Source: Qipengyuania vulgaris (lineage in GTDB: Bacteria > Pseudomonadota > Alphaproteobacteria > Sphingomonadales > Sphingomonadaceae). From it: DNA of 64,000 bases. This document shows, piece by piece, positions 20,115-27,558 of the stretch; the first letter of the stretch is position 1; the number at the start of each line of letters is the position of its first letter. Below the pieces are notes generated by a model that did not search any database, was not told the origin of the DNA, and worked only from the letters and a program-made list of their open reading frames with translations. The stretch spans positions 558,001-622,000 of the forward strand of contig CCSI01000001.1 of NCBI GenBank assembly GCA_000756795.1. Direction: 5' to 3'. The position numbers were made by a program, and so were the translations under genes.

Positions 20115-20147
20115 AACCCCAAACCCATAGGGGTTAATTGGGTTTTT
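20115..20147 (+). terminator. radA terminator with two alternative hairpins
   Basis: AACCCC (20115-20120) can pair with GGGGTT (20130-20135). Alternatively AAACCCA (20121-20127) pairs with TGGGTTT (20139-20145), which runs into a T tract ending at 20147. The two stems share bases and exclude each other. The cvpA ATG follows immediately at 20148. Confidence 0.65.
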
Positions 20148-20699
20148 ATGACGGGTTTCGATTTTCTTGTTCTGCTGATCGTGGGCGTCGCAGCCACGGG
20201 CGGTTACATGCGCGGCTTCCTGCAGGAAGTGCTGTCGCTGGGCTCGTGGATCCTTGCGGGCTTCGCCATCCGCTACATGCACACGCCGCTGACCATCGTG
20301 CTGCAGGATTATATCGGCAAGAATGTCACCACTTCGGTGCTGTCGTTCACGCTCCTTCTGCTTATTCCCTATGCCGCAATGAAGGTGATTGCGAACAACG
20401 TCGGCATGGCTTCTCGCAATTCGGTGCTCGGCCCCATCGACCGCATCCTTGGCGTTGGCTTCGGCGCGCTCAAGGGCCTGGTCATCGCGATTATCGGTTT
20501 TTCGGTCCTGGTCCTTGGCTACGATTCGGTCTGGGACTACCGCGGCCGCCCGGTCTGGATTACGACGGCCAAGAGCTACGAACTGGTCGATGCTGGCTCG
20601 CGCTCGCTCGTCGAAGTGCTGGCGCAGCGAAGGGCACGGCTTCTGGGCGAGCAGGCAGCCGAACGCGAGGCCCAGGAAGCAGAAGCTGCAGCGGAGTGA
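20148..20699 (+). CDS. cvpA: CvpA family membrane protein
   Basis: The 183-residue inner-membrane protein has four hydrophobic segments (about residues 4-22, 28-44, 62-82 and 100-122), then a charged Arg/Glu/Ala-rich cytoplasmic tail. The N-terminus MTGFDFLVLLIVGVAATGGY and RGFLQEVLSLGSWI match the CvpA/colicin V production family. Its exact role is unclear in most bacteria. The stop overlaps the next start (GTGA). Confidence 0.88.
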   Translation: MTGFDFLVLLIVGVAATGGYMRGFLQEVLSLGSWILAGFAIRYMHTPLTIVLQDYIGKNVTTSVLSFTLLLLIPYAAMKVIANNVGMASRNSVLGPIDRILGVGFGALKGLVIAIIGFSVLVLGYDSVWDYRGRPVWITTAKSYELVDAGSRSLVEVLAQRRARLLGEQAAEREAQEAEAAAE

Positions 20700-21124
20700 G
20701 CGGTCAGTCGAAGGCTCCTCTTTATTCACCGCAAATGCTGGCGCTCGCGGTGGAACTGGCGCAATACCCACCAAATCCCGAAGCGCGATTCCAAGGCGAG
20801 GCCCGCTCGTCCACCTGTGGCAGCACTCTTGCGGTTTCTTTCGATGAGGATTTCTCGCGTCTTGGCCTCAGGGTGACGGCCTGTGCCGTCGGTCAGGCGT
20901 CTGCGGCCATATTCGCACGCCATTGCAGGGGTAAATCGAAGGCCGATATTGCCGCCGGTGCCGATGCGATTGGCGCCTGGCTCCGCGGCGATGCACAACT
21001 ACCCGACTGGCCCGACCTCCACCTCATCGAGCCAGCCCGGGACTATCCCGCCCGTCATGGTGCGATACTCCTGCCGTGGAAGGCTGCGCTGGACGCGCTT
21101 TCCTCAGGCGAAGAGGAACGCTAA
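20696..21124 (+). CDS. NifU/IscU-like iron-sulfur cluster scaffold protein
   Basis: The frame is open through cvpA; a GTG at 20696 overlapping the cvpA stop gives a 142-residue protein. It resembles the NifU N-terminal (IscU-like) scaffold fold. LYSPQMLALAVELAQYP lies at the N-terminus, a Cys in SSTCGSTLAVSFD, and Cys residues in VTACAVGQASAAIF and ARHCRGK. Three Cys are thus in scaffold-like positions. Such stand-alone proteins are common next to cvpA in sphingomonads. Cluster transfer is inferred from the family. Confidence 0.8.
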   Translation: MSGQSKAPLYSPQMLALAVELAQYPPNPEARFQGEARSSTCGSTLAVSFDEDFSRLGLRVTACAVGQASAAIFARHCRGKSKADIAAGADAIGAWLRGDAQLPDWPDLHLIEPARDYPARHGAILLPWKAALDALSSGEEER

Positions 21125-21165
21125 GCCGCACCCATAAAAACCATACGAGACGGGAGTTGAGGGAC

Positions 21166-22812
21166 ATGGCAGGGGCAACAGCCTTGCAAAGGGAACCGAC
21201 CGACAAGGAGATCAAGCTTGTCATCGGTGCCAGCAGCGCAGGCACCATTTTCGAATGGTACGATTTTTTCATCTACGGCACCTTGGCCTACATCCTGAAG
21301 GACGCCTTCTACGACGTCGACAATGAGGTGCTGGGCCTGCTGCTGGTCTGGTCGACTTTCGCCATCGGCTTCGCCTTCCGTCCCATCGGCGCCATCCTGT
21401 TCGGCTTCCTCGGCGACAGGCTGGGGCGCAAATACACCTTCCTCGTCACCGTGACATTGATGGGCATTGCGACAGCGGGCGTGGGCTTCATTCCGACAGT
21501 GGCGACCATCGGCATCGCCGCGCCGATTATCGTCATCCTCCTGCGCATCATCCAGGGTCTGGCCCTCGGCGGCGAGTATGGCGGTGCGGCCATCTATGTG
21601 GCCGAGCATGCCCCGCCCGAAAAGCGTGGCTTCTACACGAGCTTTATCCAGGCGAGCGTCGTTGGCGGGTTCGTCCTGTCGATTATCGTCGTGATTGCCT
21701 GCCGCTTGCTCATCCCCGAGGACGACTTCATCGCCTGGGGCTGGCGTATCCCGTTCCTGCTCTCGATCCTGCTGCTCGTAATCTCGTTGTGGATGCGTCT
21801 GAAGCTTTCCGAGAGCCCGGTGTTCAAGGCGATGAAAGAGGCAGGCGAGACAGCCGGCAATCCCTTCATCGAAAGTTTCACCTATCCCGGCAACAAGCGG
21901 CGTATCTTCGTCGCGCTGTTCGGTGTCGCGGGCGTCCTGACGGTCATCTGGTATACGGCGTTCTTCTACGGCCTGTCCTTCCTTCGCGGGCCCATGCGTT
22001 TGGATACGCAGCTGACCGAATGGATCATGCTGATTGCCGGCCTCATCTCGATGAGCTTCTACATCTTCGTCGGCAAATGGTCCGACCGCGTGGGACGCAA
22101 GAAACCGCTCGTCATCGGTGCACTGGCGACGCTCTTCTTCCTCTTCCCGATTTTCTGGGGCCTGGGTGCGCTGGCCAATCCCGGCCTGTCCGAAAGCGCA
22201 CGCGCCGCGCCTGTGGTGGTCAGTGGTCCCGAGTGCGAATACGACCCCTTCGCAGACGTGCAGGCGACAGAGTGCGGGCGCACGCTGTCGGGACTTTCAG
22301 CACTCGGCATCGAGTACACCGTCGAGGAAAGCAACGCGCTAGCTGTAACGGTTGGCGGCGAGCCGGTGACTGGCGACTTTTCTGGCGAACCTGCAGCCTC
22401 CAAGGCAGCGCTCCAAGGCGTGCTTGAGGAGCGCGGGTACAACTTCGAAACCCAGAACCCCGGCCTTGGCACCATTGTCGGAATCATCGCGCTCTTGTGC
22501 TGCCTCGGCATGCTGTCCGCGCTTACCTACGGCTCGGTCGCCGCGCTCTTGACCGAGATGTTCCCGGCCAAGATCCGCTACAGCTCGATGTCCATCCCCT
22601 ACCATATCGGCGCGGGCTACCTCGGCGGCTTCCTGCCACTCATCGCAGGCTACATCGTCGCGGTGACAGGTAATCCCTATTCGGGCCTGTGGTATTGCTG
22701 GGCGGTCATGGCGTTCGGTCTGGTCGTGGCATGGTGGGGCCTGCCCGACGGCCCGCCGCGCGATTTCGAGGACTCCGGCCATGCGCCGCCCGTGAGTCCT
22801 GCAATCCCGTGA
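21166..22812 (+). CDS. MFS transporter, metabolite:H+ symporter (MHS) family, with large loop insertion
   Basis: The 548-residue polytopic protein carries MHS signatures: AGTIFEWYDFFIYGTLA near the N-terminus, GDRLGRKYTF between TM2 and TM3, and RIIQGLALGGEYGGAAIYV. The family imports organic acids and osmolytes with protons; the substrate cannot be told. A soluble stretch of about 95 residues (about 336-432, with two Cys in ECEYD and TECG) lies between late membrane helices, longer than usual. The start is ATG 21166 after GAGTTGAGGG. The stop overlaps the alr start (GTGA). Confidence 0.85.
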   Translation: MAGATALQREPTDKEIKLVIGASSAGTIFEWYDFFIYGTLAYILKDAFYDVDNEVLGLLLVWSTFAIGFAFRPIGAILFGFLGDRLGRKYTFLVTVTLMGIATAGVGFIPTVATIGIAAPIIVILLRIIQGLALGGEYGGAAIYVAEHAPPEKRGFYTSFIQASVVGGFVLSIIVVIACRLLIPEDDFIAWGWRIPFLLSILLLVISLWMRLKLSESPVFKAMKEAGETAGNPFIESFTYPGNKRRIFVALFGVAGVLTVIWYTAFFYGLSFLRGPMRLDTQLTEWIMLIAGLISMSFYIFVGKWSDRVGRKKPLVIGALATLFFLFPIFWGLGALANPGLSESARAAPVVVSGPECEYDPFADVQATECGRTLSGLSALGIEYTVEESNALAVTVGGEPVTGDFSGEPAASKAALQGVLEERGYNFETQNPGLGTIVGIIALLCCLGMLSALTYGSVAALLTEMFPAKIRYSSMSIPYHIGAGYLGGFLPLIAGYIVAVTGNPYSGLWYCWAVMAFGLVVAWWGLPDGPPRDFEDSGHAPPVSPAIP

Positions 22813-23846
22813 CAAGTCTCCCGCCGCCAACCCTGCGCCTCGATATCGACCGGGATGCGCTTGCCGCAAACTGGCGCGCGCTCGATCGGATGTCGGGCGC
22901 GGCGCGGGCAGGGGCGGCGGTGAAGGCGGATTGTTATGGCCTCGGTGTGAAACACTGTGTGCCGGTGTTACGCGATGCGGGATGCCGCGATTTCTTCGTC
23001 GCGCATTGGAGTGAGGTCGCGCCGGTAATCGAGCATGTCGAGTCCTCTCAGGTAGCTGTGCTGCATGGGCCGCTCGACGCTGCCGAGGTTGCTTATGCGC
23101 GAGAGACAGGCGTGGTGCCGGTCATCGACTCTGTCCGGCAAGCAAAGCTCTGGACCGAGGGCGGGGGAGGGGCGTGCCACCTGATGGTAGATACGGGCAT
23201 CAACCGGCTCGGGATTTCACGGCACGAGATTTCCGAGCCTGTGGTGCAGGCGCTCGAGGTGCAGGTGCTGCTGAGCCACCTCGCCTGCGCGGACGAAGAC
23301 AGCGCGATGAACGCGCGTCAGCTGGCCGCATTCCGCGATATCCTCCCGAGCATTGAACACCGCGAGGCCAGCCTTGCGAACAGCGCAGGCATTGCTCTGG
23401 GCGCAGACTATCATTTTAATCTGACACGTCCCGGGCTTTGTCTCTACGGCGGTGTCCCGCGTCCGGAACTAGCCGGAGAAATCCGGCAGGTGGCCTATCC
23501 CAAGGCGGCCATCATACAGACCCGCCAACTCAGCGCGGGCGAATGTGTCGGGTATAATGCGACGTTTACCGCGCAGCATGACATTCGCGTGGGTGTCCTC
23601 TCGCTTGGTTATGCCGACGGCATCCTGCGCGCATGGGGCGGGGCGCACTTCGTAGCCGATGAGAAGCGACTTCCCATTCTCGGCAAAGTGTCGATGGACA
23701 TGATCGTCGTCGACCTGACCGACGCGCCCGAAATCGGCGAGGGCGACTGGCTCGAGCTGCCCTACAACCTCCCCGATGCTGCGCAGCAAACCGCTGTTTC
23801 ACAATATGAACTGCTGACGGTACTGGGCAACCGCTTCCAGCGCTGA
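22809..23846 (+). CDS. alr: Alanine racemase
   Basis: Alr is a PLP enzyme that makes D-alanine for peptidoglycan. The 345-residue product starts at GTG 22809, overlapping the transporter stop. The PLP lysine is in AAVKADCYGLG, where family members usually have A-x-G after the Lys-Ala pair. The second base, Tyr, is in GECVGYNATF. Other matches are HLMVDTGINRLGI, NSAGIALG, RPGLCLYG, LSLGYADGI and GKVSMDMIVVDLTD. Confidence 0.92.
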   Translation: MTSLPPPTLRLDIDRDALAANWRALDRMSGAARAGAAVKADCYGLGVKHCVPVLRDAGCRDFFVAHWSEVAPVIEHVESSQVAVLHGPLDAAEVAYARETGVVPVIDSVRQAKLWTEGGGGACHLMVDTGINRLGISRHEISEPVVQALEVQVLLSHLACADEDSAMNARQLAAFRDILPSIEHREASLANSAGIALGADYHFNLTRPGLCLYGGVPRPELAGEIRQVAYPKAAIIQTRQLSAGECVGYNATFTAQHDIRVGVLSLGYADGILRAWGGAHFVADEKRLPILGKVSMDMIVVDLTDAPEIGEGDWLELPYNLPDAAQQTAVSQYELLTVLGNRFQR

Positions 23847-23860
23847 AACGCATGTTGCGC

Positions 23861-23873
23861 TGCACATTGTGCA
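23861..23873. promoter_or_regulatory. TGC-rich dyad upstream of phaR
   Basis: TGCACA-T-TGTGCA is a perfect palindrome at 23861-23873, flanked by further TTGC/GCAA steps and lying 45 bases before the phaR start. PhaR proteins bind TGC-rich DNA and often control their own gene, so autoregulation is an inference. Confidence 0.4.
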
Positions 23874-23917
23874 AATGCTAAGGCTTCTTGCAACGCACAA
23901 TGGGGAGATAAAGCGAC

Positions 23918-24472
23918 ATGGCAAAGCGGACCGCCGAAGGCGAACCGATCATCATCAAGAAATACGCCAACCGGCGGCTCTACAACACCGATACCTCGAG
24001 CTACATTACGCTCGACGATCTGGCGAAGATGGTCCGTGACAATGTCGATTTCCAAGTGCTCGACGCCAAGACGGGCGAGGACATCACCCACACCATCCTG
24101 ACGCAGATTATCGTCGAGGAAGAAAGCCAGGGCGGGCAGCCGATGCTGCCGGTCAGCTTCCTGCGCGACCTCATCTCCATGTATGGCAATTCGATGCAGT
24201 CGATGATGCCGAGCTACCTTGAAGCGAGCATGGCCAATTTCCGTAAGAACCGCGAACAGCTGCAGGCAGCCTTTGCCAAGGGTATCGAGGCGAACCCGCT
24301 CGCCAAGATGGCCGAGGCGAACCTCAAGATGATGCAGAACGCGGCCGAGGCCTTCATCCCGGCGACCCACAAGACCGTCGATTCCGCCAAGAAGGAATCC
24401 GATGGCGAGCTGGCCGCCATGCGCGAACAGATGGCCGCCATGCAGAAGAAGCTGGACGAGCTTAGCAAATAA
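23918..24472 (+). CDS. phaR: Polyhydroxyalkanoate synthesis repressor PhaR
   Basis: PhaR is a DNA-binding repressor that also binds PHA and controls phasin and granule genes. The 184-residue product has the N-terminal DNA-binding domain IIIKKYANRRLYNTDTSSYI and VLDAKTGEDITHTILTQIIVEEE, followed by PHB-accumulation-regulatory segments and a C-terminal coiled coil (about residues 160-184). No PHA synthase or phasin gene is in the window. A TGC-rich dyad lies upstream. Confidence 0.93.
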   Translation: MAKRTAEGEPIIIKKYANRRLYNTDTSSYITLDDLAKMVRDNVDFQVLDAKTGEDITHTILTQIIVEEESQGGQPMLPVSFLRDLISMYGNSMQSMMPSYLEASMANFRKNREQLQAAFAKGIEANPLAKMAEANLKMMQNAAEAFIPATHKTVDSAKKESDGELAAMREQMAAMQKKLDELSK

Positions 24473-24519
24473 TTGCATCGGCGCGCCCGCCGACCAACAG
24501 CCAAGATACAGGAATTCCC

Positions 24520-26061
24520 GTGGCCAACATCCGCCATGCATTGAACGCCCGCCGTGCCGACGATTTCGCGGCCTGGTACCAGGAAGTCATCTCCGCTGCC
24601 GAGATGGCGGAGGAATCGGGGGTGCGCGGCTGCATGGTCATTCGCCCGTGGGGCTTCGGCATCTGGGAACGCATGCAGCGCCTGCTTGATGACCGCATCA
24701 AGGCGACCGGCCACGAGAACGCCTATTTCCCAATCTTCATCCCGCTCTCGAATTTCGAACGCGAGGCGGAGCACGTCGAAGGCTTCGCCAAGGAAATGGC
24801 GGTCGTCACGCACCACCGCCTGATTGCAGGCAAGGACGGCGGGCTGGTCCCCGACCCCGTAGCCAAGCTGGAAGAGCCGCTGGTCGTGCGGCCGACCTCC
24901 GAAACCATCATCGGCGACGCCATGGCGCGCTGGGTGCAGAGCTGGCGCGATTTGCCGCTGAAGCTCAACCAGTGGGCCAATGTCGTGCGCTGGGAAATGC
25001 GCACCCGCATGTTCCTGCGCACGAGCGAATTCCTCTGGCAGGAAGGCCACACCGCGCACGCAGACGAGGGCGAGGCGAAGGACCATACGCTCACCATGCT
25101 CGAAGTCTATCGCGCCTTTGCGGACGAGGACCTCGCGCTGGCGGTCGTGCCCGGCGAAAAGCCTGAGAACGAGCGCTTCCCCGGCGCGGTCGAGACCTGG
25201 TCTATCGAGGCCATGATGCAGGACGGCAAGGCGCTGCAGGCCGGCACCAGCCATTACCTCGGCACGAACTTTTCCAAGGCTTCGGGCATCAAGTACCAGA
25301 ACAAGGAAGGCGGAGAGAGCCTCTGCCATACTACGAGCTGGGGTGTCTCCACCCGCATGGTCGGCGGCGTCATCATGACCCACGGCGATGACGACGGCTT
25401 GCGCCTGCCTCCGAAGATTGCGCCGCAGCAGGTGGTCATCCTGCCGATGCTGCGCGACAAGCCGGAAGACGAAGCGCTCATCGAGTATTGCGAGGCCCTG
25501 CGCGCGACGCTCGCCAGCCAGCAGGTACTGGGCGAGCCGCTGCGCGTGCTGCTCGATACCCGCCCCGGCAAGGCGGCGCAGAAGCGCTGGGACTATGTGC
25601 GGAAAGGTGCCCCCGTCATCGTCGAGGTCGGTGGCCGCGACATGGAGAACGGCGTCGTCTCGATGCTGCGCCGCGACCGCCTGTGGGACATGGAAACCGG
25701 CAAGTCCGCCTTCCAGACCCCTACGCGCGAAGTTGCCGGGCAGACCATCCCCGATGTGCTCGCCGATATGCAAAACGCGCTGCTCACCGAAGCTGCAGAG
25801 CGGCGTGATGCCAACATCACGCGCGGCGTCACCGATTTCGCCGAGGTCGAAAAGCACTTCGCCGCCTCGCGCTATCCGGGTTGGGTCGAGGTCCAGTGGT
25901 CGAAGCCGACCGGCGCGGCGCTGGAAAAGGTCGTCGAGCGGCTGAAGGAGCACAAGCTCACCATCCGCAACGTACCGATGGAGAGCCTGCCGGTGGACGG
26001 CGCGTGCATCTTCACCGGCGATCCTGCGACCGAACGCGTCCTGCTGGCAAAGGCTTACTGA
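24520..26061 (+). CDS. proS: Prolyl-tRNA synthetase, archaeal/eukaryotic-like type
   Basis: ProS charges tRNA-Pro with proline. The 513-residue product has class II motifs: VVRPTSETIIGDAMARWV (motif 1 region), RWEMRTRMFLRTSEFLWQEG (motif 2) and HTTSWGVSTRMVGGVIM (motif 3). An anticodon-binding domain follows. The C-terminal extension and lack of the bacterial INS editing domain place it with the archaeal/eukaryotic-like ProRS, rather than the 440-residue form common in other alphaproteobacteria. The GTG start at 24520 follows AGGAA. The C-terminal ending LLAKAY is typical of the type. Confidence 0.93.
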   Translation: MANIRHALNARRADDFAAWYQEVISAAEMAEESGVRGCMVIRPWGFGIWERMQRLLDDRIKATGHENAYFPIFIPLSNFEREAEHVEGFAKEMAVVTHHRLIAGKDGGLVPDPVAKLEEPLVVRPTSETIIGDAMARWVQSWRDLPLKLNQWANVVRWEMRTRMFLRTSEFLWQEGHTAHADEGEAKDHTLTMLEVYRAFADEDLALAVVPGEKPENERFPGAVETWSIEAMMQDGKALQAGTSHYLGTNFSKASGIKYQNKEGGESLCHTTSWGVSTRMVGGVIMTHGDDDGLRLPPKIAPQQVVILPMLRDKPEDEALIEYCEALRATLASQQVLGEPLRVLLDTRPGKAAQKRWDYVRKGAPVIVEVGGRDMENGVVSMLRRDRLWDMETGKSAFQTPTREVAGQTIPDVLADMQNALLTEAAERRDANITRGVTDFAEVEKHFAASRYPGWVEVQWSKPTGAALEKVVERLKEHKLTIRNVPMESLPVDGACIFTGDPATERVLLAKAY

Positions 26062-26073
26062 GAATCACCTGCT

Positions 26074-26140
26074 CCCCAGCGAAGGCTGGGGCCTCAGGCA
26101 GCATAGGCTCGTCCGAAGGAGGTCCCCGCCTCCGCGGGGA
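26074..26140. terminator. Two GC-rich hairpins after proS
   Basis: CCCCAGC-gaag-GCTGGGG lies at 26074-26091 and TCCCCGC-ctcc-GCGGGGA at 26123-26140. Neither has a T tract. They resemble dispersed palindromes found between genes in sphingomonads and may act as terminators or mRNA 3' ends. Confidence 0.5.
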
Positions 26141-26184
26141 AACAGGCGCTTGTATTACTTGTGTTTCGCGGCAAGACTGTGGGC

Positions 26185-27546
26185 ATGAGAAAGCTCATCC
26201 CGCTTGTCGCCCTTCTCGCCACACCACTCGCTGCGCAGAGCACGACGCCAATACCTGAAGACCCCGCAGCAAGTGTCTCGCAGGAGCGCCTGCGTGCCGA
26301 CATCGACACGCTGGTCGGCTTCGGCACGCGGCACACATTGTCCGAGCAGGACAATCCCGAGCGCGGCATTGGCGCGGCGGTCGACTGGGGCCTCGCCGAA
26401 TTCGGTCGCATTTCGGAAGGCTGCAACGACTGCCTGACCATCGTGGCGCCCGAACGCATCGAGGAAGGCAATCGCCTCCCGCGCCCGACGCGAATTCGCA
26501 ATGCCGTCGCCATCCAGCGCGGCACGGAGCGGCCCAACGAGGTCGTCATCGTGCAGGGCCACATCGACAGCCGAGCGAGCGATGCGATGGATTGGGAGAG
26601 CGACGCGCCCGGCGCGAATGATGATGGTTCCGGCACGGTGCTCGTTCTGGAAGCAGCCCGCGCGCTCACCCAGCGGCGTTATCCTGTCACCATCGTCTAC
26701 GCGCTGCTCTCGGGCGAGGAACAGGGTCTCTACGGAGGCCGCCTGCTGGCAGACTATGCCGAGGAGCAGGGCTGGCAGGTCAAGGCCGTGCTCAACAACG
26801 ATGTCGTCGGCAACAGCTGCGGCAGCGACGGTTATTGCGACCCCGACCACGTACGCGTCTTCTCCGAAGGCCCGCGCGCCGACCTCACCGATGCCATCCG
26901 CTCCGCCCAGCGCCGCGAGGGTGGGGAGAACGACAGCCCCAGCCGCAACCTCTCGCGCTGGCTCGACAACCTTGCCGACGAAACCGAAGGCGGGCTCGAC
27001 GTGCGCCAGATATGGCGCGTCGACCGCATGGGCCGCGGCGGTGACCAGATACCCTTCATGGAGAAGGGCTTTCCCGCGATCCGCATCGCCGTGGCGGTCG
27101 AGGACTACGAACACCAGCATCAGGACCTGCGCGTCGAAGATGGCGTGACCTATGGCGACACGGCGGACGAGATGGACTTCGCCTATCTCGCCAAGGTAAC
27201 CCAGTTCAATATCCGCGCGCTCGACAAACTGGCCCGCTCGCCCGCGCCGCCAGCCTCCAGCGCCGAGGCTGCCGTGCAGACCTTCACCGACATCAGCTGG
27301 AGCGAAGTGCCCGGCGCGATCGGCTACACCGTCTGGCAGCGCCGAACCGACGAGCCTTACTGGCGCGAGGAGCCGGTAATCGAAAACATCGTCGCCACCA
27401 ACGCCCGCCTCGAAGGCATTCGCGGCGACGACTGGATTTTCGGCGTCAGTGCAACGGGCGAAAGCGGCGTGATGAGCCCGGTCTCCAGCGCGGTCCCCGC
27501 AGGACAATTCGAACCCATTCCGGTGGAAGAGGATGACAGCGAGTAG
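26185..27546 (+). CDS. Secreted M28-family metallopeptidase
   Basis: From ATG 26185 the product has 453 residues and a signal peptide ending LAAQ near residue 18. The M28 zinc ligands are visible: His in VQGHIDSR, bridging Asp in GANDDGSGT, Glu pair in LLSGEEQGLYG, Asp in NNDVVGNSCG and the late His in EDYEHQHQD. These predict a di-zinc aminopeptidase. The last 100 residues (ISWSEVPGAIGYTVWQRR) look like a fibronectin III-type fold. It acts outside the cytoplasm; the substrate is unknown. Confidence 0.88.
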   Translation: MRKLIPLVALLATPLAAQSTTPIPEDPAASVSQERLRADIDTLVGFGTRHTLSEQDNPERGIGAAVDWGLAEFGRISEGCNDCLTIVAPERIEEGNRLPRPTRIRNAVAIQRGTERPNEVVIVQGHIDSRASDAMDWESDAPGANDDGSGTVLVLEAARALTQRRYPVTIVYALLSGEEQGLYGGRLLADYAEEQGWQVKAVLNNDVVGNSCGSDGYCDPDHVRVFSEGPRADLTDAIRSAQRREGGENDSPSRNLSRWLDNLADETEGGLDVRQIWRVDRMGRGGDQIPFMEKGFPAIRIAVAVEDYEHQHQDLRVEDGVTYGDTADEMDFAYLAKVTQFNIRALDKLARSPAPPASSAEAAVQTFTDISWSEVPGAIGYTVWQRRTDEPYWREEPVIENIVATNARLEGIRGDDWIFGVSATGESGVMSPVSSAVPAGQFEPIPVEEDDSE

Positions 27547-27558
27547 GTCCGTCCCCAT

